A stretch of DNA of 64,000 nt, taken from positions 55,997,762 through 56,061,761 of the forward strand of contig CP136061.1 in assembly GCA_032622095.1 (NCBI GenBank), written 5' to 3'. Position numbers and translations under genes: made by a program. The notes beneath the pieces were generated by a model, which had not been told where the DNA came from, did no database searches, and worked only from the letters and a program-made list of their open reading frames with translations. The stretch is from Siphonodentalium dalli (lineage: Eukaryota; Mollusca; Scaphopoda; Gadilida; Siphonodentaliidae). Positions 35,159-46,525 of this stretch are shown piece by piece. Positions within the stretch are counted from its first letter, which is position 1, and every line of letters starts with the position of its first letter.

Positions 35159-35228
35159 TAGAATGACCAACCTTAATCTGAAGTGGCTATTAACATTTTA
35201 TATACTGAATGGATTCTCCCACTCAGTT

Positions 35229-35898
35229 AGGCCAAAAAAAAAAAGGGTTTTGGTTCTCGGGCAATTTTTTTTTTCTCAAATCAATGAGGGAGGGAGGGTT
35301 TTATTTTTATTTTTTTATTTTTTTCTGCGCATAGTAAGCATGGACAAAGATACCTTCCTCTGTCTAGTAATAACCAGAAAGGTAGAGGGAACTGTTATGC
35401 ATATAAACTCATTTAGTCTTATATAAAAATGACATTGTACTACCAGTGTATGACTGGGATTACCTAACAATATATAATGCCCCTGACATTAACTACTGTT
35501 ATTGTTGTCTAAAAACTGATACCTCCCCATTCTAATATGTGATCCTGAATTTAGTCCTGTGCCTTTAAATTGTATAAAGTTACAATTAGTGTAAGTTGTT
35601 CACAATGACTAATTGTAAGAAGAGCATGAGGATCAGCTAATCATGTTCTTAAATGTAGTCATCTACTTCATGTTGTAAGCCTGCAAGTCACCTTTTAACA
35701 CATTACATGTTAGAGCTCAATGCACACTAATATTCAACACATATCTGCTATGGACATGTTGATAAAATCCAAAAATTTATTTATTTTTTCGTAAGTTTTT
35801 TTGTCATAACATCAGGCATTGCAATAAAAAGGCCTAATGCGGCCCTTTTTATTCAATGCGGCGGGGCCTGAGAACCAAAACCTTTTTTGTTTTGGCCT
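35229..35898. mobile_element. 0.67-kb TIR element between the FEM1-like gene and its pseudo-duplicates
   Basis: AGGCCAAAAAAAAAAAGGGT, TTTGGTTCTCGGG at the left and CCTGAGAACCAAAACCTTTT, TTTTGGCCT at the right. No ORF. Confidence 0.65.
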
Positions 35899-36184
35899 TA
35901 TAAAAGTATACATTGGAACTGTCTATTATTCATTTACAGGGGTGTTCAGGTAATAAAAAGACATAAAAACAAATAATACAAGACCAGGATGATTCATTTC
36001 ATTGGAGGGAAATGTTCAGAAAATAACTTATTATCTGAACAATTTCAAAGGGAACTACTTGTGTATGAGTATTTAGCAAGGAAAGGGTTAAACAATCATA
36101 CATGTTTGCTTATTTTTTACAGGATGCAAGTCGAACTGTTCATTATTTGGCTCTGTATATTTTCAAATGCTCACACCATAAATT

Positions 36185-36330
36185 TTACAGCAAATTCAAC
36201 AAGTTACTTCTACTTTTATTTGAATGTTCGGTACATATTCCAGGACCAGGAATAAAAGTCATTGTACATGTATAAAATGAAGATTCTCATATAGAATGAT
36301 CCACTTATCTCCTGAGTGCCTATCAATCGT
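36185..36330 (-). pseudogene. decayed duplicate of the FEM1-like 5' exon
   Basis: On the minus strand CCTGGTCCTGGAAT and ATG align with the real leader and start codon. The next codons become TAA AAG TAG AAG TAA where the gene has AAG AAG CAG AAA CAA, and similarity resumes at CTTGTTGA.TTTGCTG. Upstream flank similarity continues past the position of the MITE at 35091. Confidence 0.8.
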
Positions 36331-36344
36331 ACATGTACGGTTAT

Positions 36345-36410
36345 ATTTTTTTAAAGGATGAAAGGCACACCTCTCATTATTTGGCCCTGCATGTTTTCTA
36401 TATTTTGTTG
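36345..36410. repeat. second, smaller duplicate of the same region
   Basis: TTTTTTAAAGGATGAAAGGC and CATTATTTGGCCCTGCAT match TTTTTTACAGGATGCAAGTC and CATTATTTGGCTCTGTAT at 36113-36165; a tandem step of about 235 bp. Confidence 0.6.
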
Positions 36411-36907
36411 GTTAATTTAGGTCATACCAGTATGTGCCAACCAGCTCACACTTTGATCTCCTCAACTATAGTTTTAAACTTCTAGTGGAAACTGACCCAA
36501 ACCAGGCCAAACGGGAATTTGGTCGAGAAAAAATATGGAAGCATATAATTTATATGTGGTATGTCCAAATACAAACTAGTATTTCCATGCATATGCGAAT
36601 AGATATGTAAAAACAAACATACATATCGATACCACTCATGAGCAGTTAAGTACTTCAAAGTATTGAATTTTGTTTGTTATTTTGATGTGTTCTATTATTT
36701 AGAGTATTTAACACATATCCTTTACTCCATCTACATAGGCTTATTCTGGTGAAACTAGCTGAAAAAGGAAGCATCCATTTGCCAGCAGATAGCAAATAGT
36801 GATTCTGCCGATATGCGCTATTTACCATCCGATAATGTTTTTGAAAAAAATTTCATATCCTTATCATATGCCCGCATAATCATGAACCCTACATGTCTTA
36901 TATAAAA

Positions 36908-37570
36908 CAAGAGCATCGCTAGGGCGTGGCAAAATACACCCTTTGACCATTTCGAATTGTACTACTGCAAAATAAAATATTAATTTGAGCTTACAAAGAA
37001 TATCTAATATACCCTTAATTTCAATGCCAAAATGCAAAAAATAATTGGACAGAACCTATATTCGAACATGGCCTGTAGTTTTAGCTGGGAAATCACATAC
37101 CAGCTTTGGTTCAGATCAAATAATCCGAACGGGAGTTATCGGTCGGAAATCGAAATGTTATGAAATCAGTGAAATTCTTAGTTACTCAAGGGCTGTAACT
37201 CATGATTAGAAGGAACCCATATTCGAACATGGTCTGTATCTTTAAATGGGATATATACATACCAATTTTGGTTCAGATCAAATAATGCAAACTGCAGTTA
37301 TCGATCGGAAACCAAAAATGTTAACACAGTCAAAAAAGGGCTGTAACTCATGTAAAACTAATAGGATTGAAACTCATGTAAAAATGATTAGACGGAACCC
37401 ATATTCGAACTTGGCCTGTATCTTTAGCTGGGAAATACACGTACCAACTTTGGTTCAGATCAAATAACCCAAACTGGAGTTATCGATCGGAAACAAAAAA
37501 TGTTAATGGATGGGCGGACGTCCCAATGGATGGACAGACAACAGATGGACAGATAGACTGATTACATAAT
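36908..37570. repeat. three ~170-bp tandem repeats ('GAGCATCGCTAGGGCGTGGC' type)
   Basis: Units share ACCCATATTCGAACATGGCC, TTTAGCTGGGAAAT and TTTGGTTCAGATCAAATAA. The last ends in a GGATGGACAGAC microsatellite. Confidence 0.8.
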
Positions 37571-37759
37571 ACAACCTTGTTTTCAAAAGGGAGTATAATA
37601 CGGCCCAATTGACCCATGGTTGCCACATTCAGAGATCCTGGGGAATGGCTCAATTTTACTGAAATAACTAAGAAATTAAATTATTAATTATTCAGATTGA
37701 GCCCAGATTGGCATGGTCAGCTGTCACTTCACGCGCCCTTAACCCTAGCTTCCATGACT

Positions 37760-37822
37760 TGAGCTTCCTGACTCTGTGCCTAATAGCCAATGCATTCACT
37801 TATATATGGGAGTCTCCCATAG
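37760..37822. mobile_element. fragment of TGCATTCTCTTATATAT-type element
   Basis: GCCAATGCATTCACTTATAT, then GGGAGTCTCCCATA; only one half-palindrome remains. Confidence 0.5.
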
Positions 37823-40800
37823 ATAACCCATTGCTGCCAGTTCCCAGTCGGCTATGTTGGGGAAGTATATCTTTCATTTGTAAACAACTGGCTCCGAATA
37901 AAGAACGCTTGGTACATATGAATATATTTTTATTGTTCATTCTTCACAGTGTTCAGTGCACAATACTTTTTTCTTAGAAATTGATTTTGGGTTATATAAA
38001 GTTCACATTTTGTATTTCTAAGATAATGCATCATGACTTATACTCTTAAAATGGTGCAGCCATTGGCTTGGTTACTGTGATTACTACTATAAGTGAACAG
38101 ACTCATTTATTTTTAATCCATCAAATTTTGAGGGGTAGGGATACGGATCGGACCACAACAAAATCATTGATTTAAACAAAATTTTTAGAGGATGATAAAA
38201 AGTCCAAGTACTGCAATATCTAACAAGGTTTTTGTAAACTATAACATGAGTATGATTAAACAATATACAAAATTGGATAATATATATGAAATTTTACAGC
38301 AATTATCAAACCCTATAGAATCTACAGGTAGACTACATGGTACTATAGTGATCGATCCAGCAATGGGTTGTTCCGCTTTACCGGTATTGTTTGTAACTGC
38401 ATGAGTTCCGATTCAGCATGCCTCACTATGCTGTTTAATTTCCTTTTCTGATTATTCTACAGGCAAATGCTAACTGATTAACTTTACCAAATACTAGCAC
38501 TCTGCCATCTAAGCTACTCAATTTGTTTAGTGTTTATACTCGATATATGGTACGATTATGTCCTCAATTCACCAAAGAGCAAACGTGATTGATAATATTG
38601 GGAACCGACATGAACTTACCGTAAGTGTATGTATAAAGTACATGGTCGCTATATCTGTACTGCCATGATATTTGTGAATTTGATTGGCATAAAAAGAAAA
38701 TAATGATACAATCATAGAATTCTGATTAATCCAGCCTTGGATATAATAAGTAGCACCTTTTAGAACCTTCATTTATCAGAGTAATTGCAATTGAAATTGT
38801 AAATGTAAATGAGTGATAGACAATATTACAGTTAATCCAGTACATGTACAGCAGTTGAGAATTCGGTCGCTGGGCATCTGGATTATTGCATAGTATTCTG
38901 TGATGATCACTTATATCACATAATTTTACACCTGTATTCATGTTTATTCTAGTCAGGCTAGTCCTATTGTTTGATACTGTAGTATGTGACCAGCACAAAC
39001 ATGTGAATTAACCTTGAGGAGTGGTGGGATTACACAGCAGAGAGAAATGTTTTGCACAGAGGTGGAGGTGGGTGGCGGCGGTGTTTTTTTTGGTATATGA
39101 TATACCACCTCCCTCACCAGTATTAGAAACACAAATTGACTGTTGTCCTATTTCTGAAATCCACATAACACATTTACCAAGTAATGAGAATATTTGTGAG
39201 GATGATATATGCCTTAGGAACTTTTAACGACAGTCATAGCTGAATAAAACCTATGATTCTAAAATGGTATAAGTACATGTATTCTATTGGATGGAAATGG
39301 TATTGCCTTCAATGGCAAAAAATATCCATCTATAGGCTACATATGTATTTGCTGTTTTTATGCAATAGGGCTTATTATGAAATAGCATGCTAAATTTTGA
39401 TGAATGAAGACACAAATGACAAAGCATATATGCGTTATTTTAAGGGGTAATTACATGAATGTGCGACCGGATGCCTGTTACATGTATGTCACCATAATAA
39501 CGCCCGAAATCATATCTAAGGGTTCTAGGGAAAGGGTGCCGCCCCTTCCAAATCCTCTCTGGCCTGGTCCTAGCTAAATCCCCAATAAAGTAATGTGCGC
39601 CCGATACATGATTGTGAATTACTTAGTTAAGAAATAAAACAAATTGTGGCTTATTTTGATGAAAGGTGTGAGTATAAAATATGTGTTTCGGTAATAATTA
39701 TACCGGTACCTAAGAGAGCAAGTTTTTTCTGTCCCAAATAGACCAAGTATAACCAGGTTGTGTCCGCTCCTAGTCACATCTAAACACACGCTCTGTTGTT
39801 CGTTCAACGCCATGATGCAAATGATGATCTAAATTTTGTCTGACTTGAAACAGGTAAATTCTCTGAATTGAGACTAGTCCAAAACTCCATGTATGAACAT
39901 GGGTATAATTTTTTTGGAGCATAAATAATAATGTCAGTTAAGTCTCATTGCAATTAGAGAAATATTGTGTCATACTCGGGACAACGAAACAAATTAATAT
40001 TAATTAATGATTATCATCACATTACATAATAAAATCCCATCGTTGACTATAGAAACATCTACAAGTATACGCGGCGCCCATACAAGAGATATTCACAATG
40101 ACCGGCCACTTTCCATGTGGATTCCACGTGTAAATTTATTTGGAATAGGTACCGGTATAATTTATATGGAATATATTTCACTCACAACTCTCATATATAA
40201 CTGGATGATAAATTATAAAGACTACATTGTATCAATGTATCTGATGTTTCTCGGTGGATGCAGGTCTGTTTAAAATCAATATGATTTCTGACATTTGGCC
40301 GATGAAGAAATATGAAGTGTATAGGCCTAATATATATAATCTGTTAGTTAAGACTTCTAACATTTGCTTCATATTTCGACTATTAATGAAAAGGAGAAGA
40401 TATTCAGTTTATCGTTCCAGTATATTTGTTTTTAATTAATGTATGAAATTCAGATGAATCAAAGATTCAATGTATATATCAAGATTTGTGACAATTAACT
40501 GCTCTGGAATCAATCGGAGGTGCTGCAAATAATAAGCGTAGGGATCTATCGTACCAATGCAAAAACTATAGGATCGAGTGATTTGTTTGTTTTAGAAGTA
40601 TAAATTTGACAATTTAGAATCATTTGCAGCTTCTTTTTTTTCTTCAACTGAACTGGTCCCTGATACTGTTAGTAGACCATTGTCGTGGCCTGTTTTTTTT
40701 TTACCGAAACAATGTTCCGGCTCCGATTACCAGTTTTCGTGCTTCGGCGATTTGCTTGAGACACCCAAGCATCGCCGGTAGAGATCGGAGGACCAGTTAT

Positions 40801-41465
40801 CTAACAGGTGAAAAAAAGTTGTAAACTGTCATAAAACCTCGAATAAATCAACAAATAGATGCTATGCTTGCGATAAGGTTGTAGCACAATGCTTTTTTTA
40901 ACGAAGTGTGACGGTGTAATTTAGCCCTAGTATATATATAACTAATACAAGTTAATACTGACAACTAGCAGCTAACATATTCATCCAAATCACCGGTATT
41001 TACGACATCCCGTTTACCCTCTCTACTTCGCTGTTTCGATCCGTCCCTGTAACTATTACTCTGTAACTTTAGCCCAATGCTCAACGCTATAGTATCGCTA
41101 TTTTAAATACCACAGGTAAGCTCAATGCTGATTGGATGAGACACAGCCGCGCGTAAAGTTGTCAAAGGTTAAAACAGTTTCGCGGGGTTTCGTTTTGTTT
41201 TACCTGTCTATCAGAAAGTTGTCTTCGGAAAAGTGTAAGGTTATTTTGTCGTCGATATGTCGTCAAGTCTAGATTATGGTTGAATACAGATTATGCTGAC
41301 ATAGTGGCCTATTTCCCATTGAACTGGTATGTTCACAGTTTCTATATTTTATCGTTATAATCATGTTTTTATTAATACTTTTGTCTTCAAGTAAATCAGC
41401 ATAGAGTTTGTCCATTTTGACATAAAGTATATACGGCCCAATAGTTAGGAGTATATTTCCTATTT
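37823..41465. other. 3.6 kb without recognised genes or repeats
   Basis: Many frames of 60-90 codons occur on both strands but none shows a domain, a good splice pair or biased composition. (TATA)-rich stretches at 40150-40200 and 40925-40950. This is the longest repeat-poor stretch of the window. Confidence 0.45.
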
Positions 41466-41469
41466 TAAT

Positions 41470-41907
41470 TATATTTTAATGTGATTACCCCGATCAGAGG
41501 GTCCTATATTACTATTTCTTTGGCTTTGGGGGTAAAAAATATTTGATTCGAGTCGAGGAACCCATCAAACAAAGCTCAGAGTTATTAGATATTGATTTTT
41601 CAAATTTGTTATGTTCTCGAGATGAGTACCAATAACTGCCGTAATCTGCTCTGGATGTGTACTCCAAATCTATTCAAACAGACAAGGATGAATAACTCTA
41701 AAATCAAGTGGTAATTTTTACGCAATTTTGACTGAGTTCTGGGCCAGATAGTATTCCCGATAATGCGAAATAATAGATTTCTAAAATCGATATCTAACAA
41801 ATCTGAGCTTTGATGGGTGACTTCCTCGACTCGAATCAAATATTATTGACCCCCGAAGCCATTGAAATAGTAATTGAGAGGAGTTTTATCGGGTTGAGTA
41901 CCTTTAA
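41470..41907. mobile_element. GGTACTCAATCCGAT-type TIR element
   Basis: Inverted copies of a block with TTTGGCTTTGGGGGTAAAAA and ATTTGATTCGAGTCGAGGAA at each end; right end AAAGGTACTCAACCCGATAA (complement). It truncates the PHD-like fragment. Confidence 0.75.
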
Positions 41908-42126
41908 ATTGGTCACCAAGCGATGACTTAGTAAAAAGTCATTGATTTTCAATTGCTGGCACTCTACATGAAACCATCGGTCACACATATCGCAGCTGAT
42001 GCTGCGTATCTCGTGACATTCCTGGGAACAAACACCACATGGGTAAATCAATTTGGAATTAGGCATTGTAGAATTTTCAGACCTGTGATCAGAATGCCAA
42101 ATACTGCTGAGATTGTGATTTGCCAC
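41907..42126 (-). pseudogene. PHD-like zinc finger fragment, cut off by a repeat
   Basis: The minus-strand frame begins at ATG 42126 and contains YPCGVC, then SCDMCDRWFHVECQQL. This is the C-x2-C ... C-x2-C-x4-H-x2-C part of a PHD-type finger. Such PHD-like fingers occur at the N-terminus of many invertebrate non-LTR retrotransposon proteins, so this may be a retroelement scrap rather than a host gene. The frame runs directly into the terminal sequence of the GGTACTCAATCCGAT element at about 41907, losing the last zinc ligands. Confidence 0.45.
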
Positions 42127-42129
42127 ATA

Positions 42130-43925
42130 ATATCATACCACATTCTTAAATAGAACTTCTCGGATATTGCACCATGAACTCACTTTCTTGTCACTCAAAT
42201 ATTGTTTTTACAATCGTACGTTGTCTTTCATGGCGGGGCCCACCAAAAGCATGTTGTTTCTATAATAGTAGGCGCCATCAAATACTGATTGCAACTAACT
42301 GTCAAAACACTGAACTACAATAGGCGAGAGACCGCCACCAACAACAATTAAAGCCTTTCGGCTTAGTGACCATATATCTGATATTAATTATCACCTAGCT
42401 AGACAGCCGTTATAGACTAATACACGAGAGAAGCTTGTGTTCGGCTTTTCTATGCCGAACACTGAACGCGTTTTACAAAATATCGAATAAAACACTTATT
42501 ATTGGCCCGAACTCCACCAAACTTCGTATATTAATAGTGTGAACATGAATACACACGCCTATGAACTTTATTCGTTATATTTCCCATTATTTGGACTTGT
42601 GTTCGGTTATGTTCGGTTGTGTTCGGCTTTTATACGCACCGCAAATTAGCGCTTCTAGTTTATTATCGAAAAACAGCCGCTTTGAGAGTATAATATATAG
42701 CTGAATACAGCTAGGTTAGCTGAATACAGCTATTGTAGCTGTATTCTCACATTTGCCAGACCTGATAAAAATTAAAATCAATAAATCAGTAAAATGCTCC
42801 ATTGGCATTGCATTGCCATTGGCAATGGCATTGCCAATGCCATGTGGTATATTGACTATATTCTATTCTTTTCCTTATAAAGACAAGACACGAGCAATGC
42901 AAGGAATTGAATGGACATCTTTGTCACCTCTGGACCTTGTTCAAAATGTAGAGTCTTGTTGGCAAACTTGTGTATCTGGTTTGTTGGACAAAACAGTTTA
43001 AACTTTAATAACTCAAAATAATAAAATTGGTTTGTCACAGAGAAGACTGTTATAGAACGTTGTTAGGTCGCGCAGTCCCTGTGCGTTGTGTTAGCTCGTG
43101 TGCAAATTTAGCCGCCCGCTAAAAAAAAAAAATGGTAATCAGGAGGTGTGAAGGGATTATCGGAGGTGATATGATGTTTAAATTAGATTAAATGATAACT
43201 AGCATGTAGTATAATTATTTTTATTTGAAAACAGTTGCCTTTTATAAATATACCGCACGTGTACGTATACTTGTAAAGGCCTACGGTATATATATATATC
43301 TATATATTATAGGCCTACGGTAACGAACGGTAGGCCTATATGTGGTTATAAGCAACTAAATACTTGAAATTATGCCCCTTGGCATTTGTGTAGGGAAACT
43401 CGAGTCGGTTGTTTAATGTGAAAGAAAAAAAATTCATAGGATAGCTATGTTAATTCCTCGGTCATTTGTGTGGGATTGTTCGTCAAGCGGCTACATTGGT
43501 CGCCAAATTTGGTAGGGGTGGGGGGTATTTTTCTATATTGAAATTTTGTTGACAGAAGGGGGTAGTTGTGGAAATGCCAATTTATTTCCAGGAATAAGTA
43601 TGGTTAGGCACAATTTCTTTTTTGACAACTTATGTCCGACGTGGAGTTCTACACGCAAAAATATTTAAAGTTTGGCTCAGTATAGGGTAATGAATCGTGG
43701 AGATGGCTTAACCCTAACACTGTCGCCTATGGGAAATATTTAGTTGATTTTAACTAGGTAATGCAATCGCAACTTCTCGGATTATCATTCTTGTGAAAAT
43801 AGTCAATTGTACATAGGTAATGGTGAATTATTGATAATATATTGTATAAGATAGTACGATTAAAACAGTTTAAATGGATACCGTATATATACAGACCCCG
43901 ACGCGTCACTCGAGTCTCCTTCAAC
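42130..43925. other. no gene seen
   Basis: GTTCGGCTTTT/GTTCGGTT motifs recur at 42428-42640, and CTATTGTAGCTGTATTC/GCTGAATACAGCTA at 42700-42745. No coding signal. Confidence 0.45.
42799..42843. repeat. palindromic GGCATTGC cluster
   Basis: Alternating CATTGGCATTGC and GCCATTGGCAATGGC blocks form a strong hairpin. Confidence 0.7.
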
Positions 43926-43929
43926 TAAC

Positions 43930-44288
43930 GCTGAGGGGCACCAACGGTGCTGAAGGGTACACAGGTTTTTCAAAATGTGCTGAAGGGTACATAGGTTTTC
44001 AAATGTCAATCTAAAGGAAGTTCAGTATCGTATCTGCCATGATTTCTGTTAGAGAAAAATTGTTTACGTTCCAATGAATTAATATTAAAATGTACTGAAA
44101 ACAAACTGCTAATGGGCGCCAGACTTTCATAAACGCAATTTAAGTAACGATGTTTGTGCCGATCACAAACCATGTGTACCCATCAGCACATGTTCAAACC
44201 CTGTGTACCCTTCAGCACATTTTCAAACCCTGTGTACCCTTCAGCACTTTTTTTATGTGAGAGTGACACGGTCACTGACACCTTCAGC
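43930..44288. mobile_element. Mutator-like MITE copy 3
   Basis: Left end is degenerate (GCTGAGGGGCACC), right end intact; flanks TCAACTAAC/TTAACGAAC agree at 7 of 9. Confidence 0.75.
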
Positions 44289-44297
44289 TTAACGAAC

Positions 44298-45690
44298 CCC
44301 TCTTATATACCTGCCTATATTTCAGTGTCTAATGCAAAATACACACAAAGGGCAGTTGCAAATATAATTTAAAAATACAACATATATCAACATATAGAAT
44401 AATTTAATGTCGTATACAGTTGGGTTCTAGGGGTCCTCGGCTAACTGAGCACGAAATTTATTTATAATAGAGGTCTTTGTCGTGAAGGGATAAATTAAGA
44501 ACAATCTCACCTTTGAACGGGATATTCTGATGCTTTTATATGAATTCGCGATTAACACACAATGCGGCTTGATATAACCCTTAAGTATGGAGAGCAGCAA
44601 ACATAGCGTGCACATGTGTGCGTTCCATATTCTTAGATGATCAATTCGTTGATGTACATTGTAGAGTCTGAAATTACTAATACAAAAGATATGAAAATGA
44701 TATATATTTATAGTTAGTGTAAATGACTTCAACCTTTATATTATCTTATATAGACACTTACTTTTCGAACCACCAGATCATAGTATATACAACATATTCC
44801 ATATTGACACCGACCAATCGTTTCTGCGCTGTGGCGGGTGTATGTCCGCTGTTGGAGTGTACGGGTGCTGTGGCGGTCAAATTGCGATTTTTTCGAGCGA
44901 CCGAGACCAAAAAATTCAGTAATTTCTACATGGACAGGTAATTATCATATTTATTACAACAAACGGCCCACAGCCCTGTATACAGGGTGATATTAGTGCC
45001 AACAGATGTACGCTTCTTGGTCCCTCCCTTATTTTCTTTGTCTGAGAAAAACGGTACATAAAACGTCTGGGTATGGTTTCTGAACATTGTCTCCCACTGA
45101 AAACAGTCTGATTTTAACACAATGATAACACGTTAACATCCTACCGATGAGCCTCACGTGAGCTACAATAATTCATGAACGTATCCATATTGGCCAACTG
45201 TCATAAGAGCCACCAATAGTCGAGAAAACAGCGATCTAACTTCTAAGGCGACCACACAAAAATGCATAAAAGTGCAAACGCCGCTGTAAAGTATAGATGA
45301 CAACAATGCTGTGGAAAACCCAGTTATATATATACAATTAGATGAGCTACCATGTGGAATTCTTGTGTTGTTTCAGTGCTGATGCAATTTTCTGCTAGCT
45401 TGTTTACACTGTGGTACCTAAGTGAGAGAGGCGTGACAATTTCTAAGCGATTTTACATGTGCATGCTTAACATTGCTTAACATTGCCATTCCAATCACAA
45501 CCTACATATCCCCATATATCGTATGAGGCTGTGCGAAGTGTGACAAGTGACTGCTAAGAAGATTGCGTATTAATATATATGGGTACCCACCCTCTTCTAT
45601 ATATAAATTGTTTGGTGCATGAACTTTGCATGTTGTGATTTTGTCTATACTCTGTTCTGATCATTCAAAAATATTTATCTGCACATTTTT
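44298..45690. other. no confirmed gene; possible 5' part of the 45705 exon's gene
   Basis: A donor-like TGGACAG|GTAATT at 44937 follows a GC-richer 44830-44935, the only exon-like patch. No ATG precedes it in the frame that would join the 45705 exon. Confidence 0.3.
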
Positions 45691-45704
45691 TTGGTATTTC
45701 AGGA

Positions 45705-46106
45705 AGAGAAAGCGAGGGTCTTTTTGGTGGCATGTCAAAAGGAAACGGATTGCCCAAACATATGAGCAGATATATAGTCAGCATGCTGCTCAATCGATTG
45801 GGTGTCGACGAACACACACCACAGTCGTCGAAACAAGACTCTGAGAAATTGACCCAAGCTCCACGAAAATCGTCATATGTATCACACAGAACTCCCGCCA
45901 GGAAACAGTTGTTCCGACAGAAATTCCAGCAAACAAAATCGTCTGTTATATCCCCAAGCGTTGATAACATTCTACAAGAGGACAATGTTCTTGAAGATAT
46001 GAAGAATTTCTTCAGAATCATCGACGACCACAAGTTTCCGTTGAACAATCTTTCATCCCCAAAAATGACGCGTTTCCCATCTACTTGTCAATATCATCAT
46101 CCTTGA
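45705..46106 (+). CDS. putative terminal exon of an unrecognised gene
   Basis: A good acceptor (TTTTTTTGGTATTTCAG, ending 45704) opens a frame of about 133 codons to a stop at 46104-46106. The peptide starts RESEGLFGGMSKGN and continues LPKHMSRYIVSMLLNRLG. It then has a Ser/Gln/Lys-rich middle, a VLEDMKNFFRIIDD helix and a short C-terminal tail. An ATG at 45732 is an alternative start. Composition looks coding (mixed polar residues, little AT-rich noise), unlike neighbouring ORFs. I do not recognise the family. A possible upstream donor is at 44937 (TGGACAG|GTAATT), but no convincing first exon joins it. It ends 28 bases before the Helitron array. Chance ORF is the main alternative. Confidence 0.35.
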   Translation, partial: RESEGLFGGMSKGNGLPKHMSRYIVSMLLNRLGVDEHTPQSSKQDSEKLTQAPRKSSYVSHRTPARKQLFRQKFQQTKSSVISPSVDNILQEDNVLEDMKNFFRIIDDHKFPLNNLSSPKMTRFPSTCQYHHP

Positions 46107-46133
46107 ATAATATGTCATGTGATTATATATAAA

Positions 46134-46525
46134 CTAGCCGATGAGCCCGACGTTGTCCGGGCTATTCAAAAACCAAATTTCAAGTCGATAGCTCCACCCG
46201 TTTCCGAGATATGGTCTGCGCATGCGCGAAGCTTGCGTCGCACGGGCTCGGCGACCCGATAAAATTCGTATCCGGGGCAAGATACATTCACATAGCAAAT
46301 TTCAAGTCGATAGCTCCACCCGTTTCCGAGATCTCGTCTGCGCATGCACTGCACGGGCGTCGCACGGGCTCGCCAATACGACAAGGACGACCGCCTGGTC
46401 AAACTACACACACGTACCAAGTTTCGTCCCGATCGGTGGAGAATCGTAGATTTGTATAAATGACAGACAAACAAACATACAGACAAACAAACAAACATAC
46501 AGAGGTCTTCAAAATATATATGAGA
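46134..46525 (-). mobile_element. Helitron unit 1 of a tandem array
   Basis: Read on the minus strand it starts TCTCATATATATTTTGAAGA and ends with the hairpin AGCCCG-(8)-CGGGCT, six bases, then CTAG. The base after CTAG is T. It has two 122-bp core repeats and a (GACA/AACA)n microsatellite near the 5' end. No Rep/helicase gene, so non-autonomous. Confidence 0.8.

Noticed and set aside
34249-35166. Plus-strand frames of 63-108 codons
   Set aside because: Antisense shadows of the FEM1-like gene.
45665-46048. Minus-strand 127-codon frame and plus-strand frame 45626-45844
   Set aside because: Antisense and alternative-frame shadows of the 45705-46106 candidate; no splice context.
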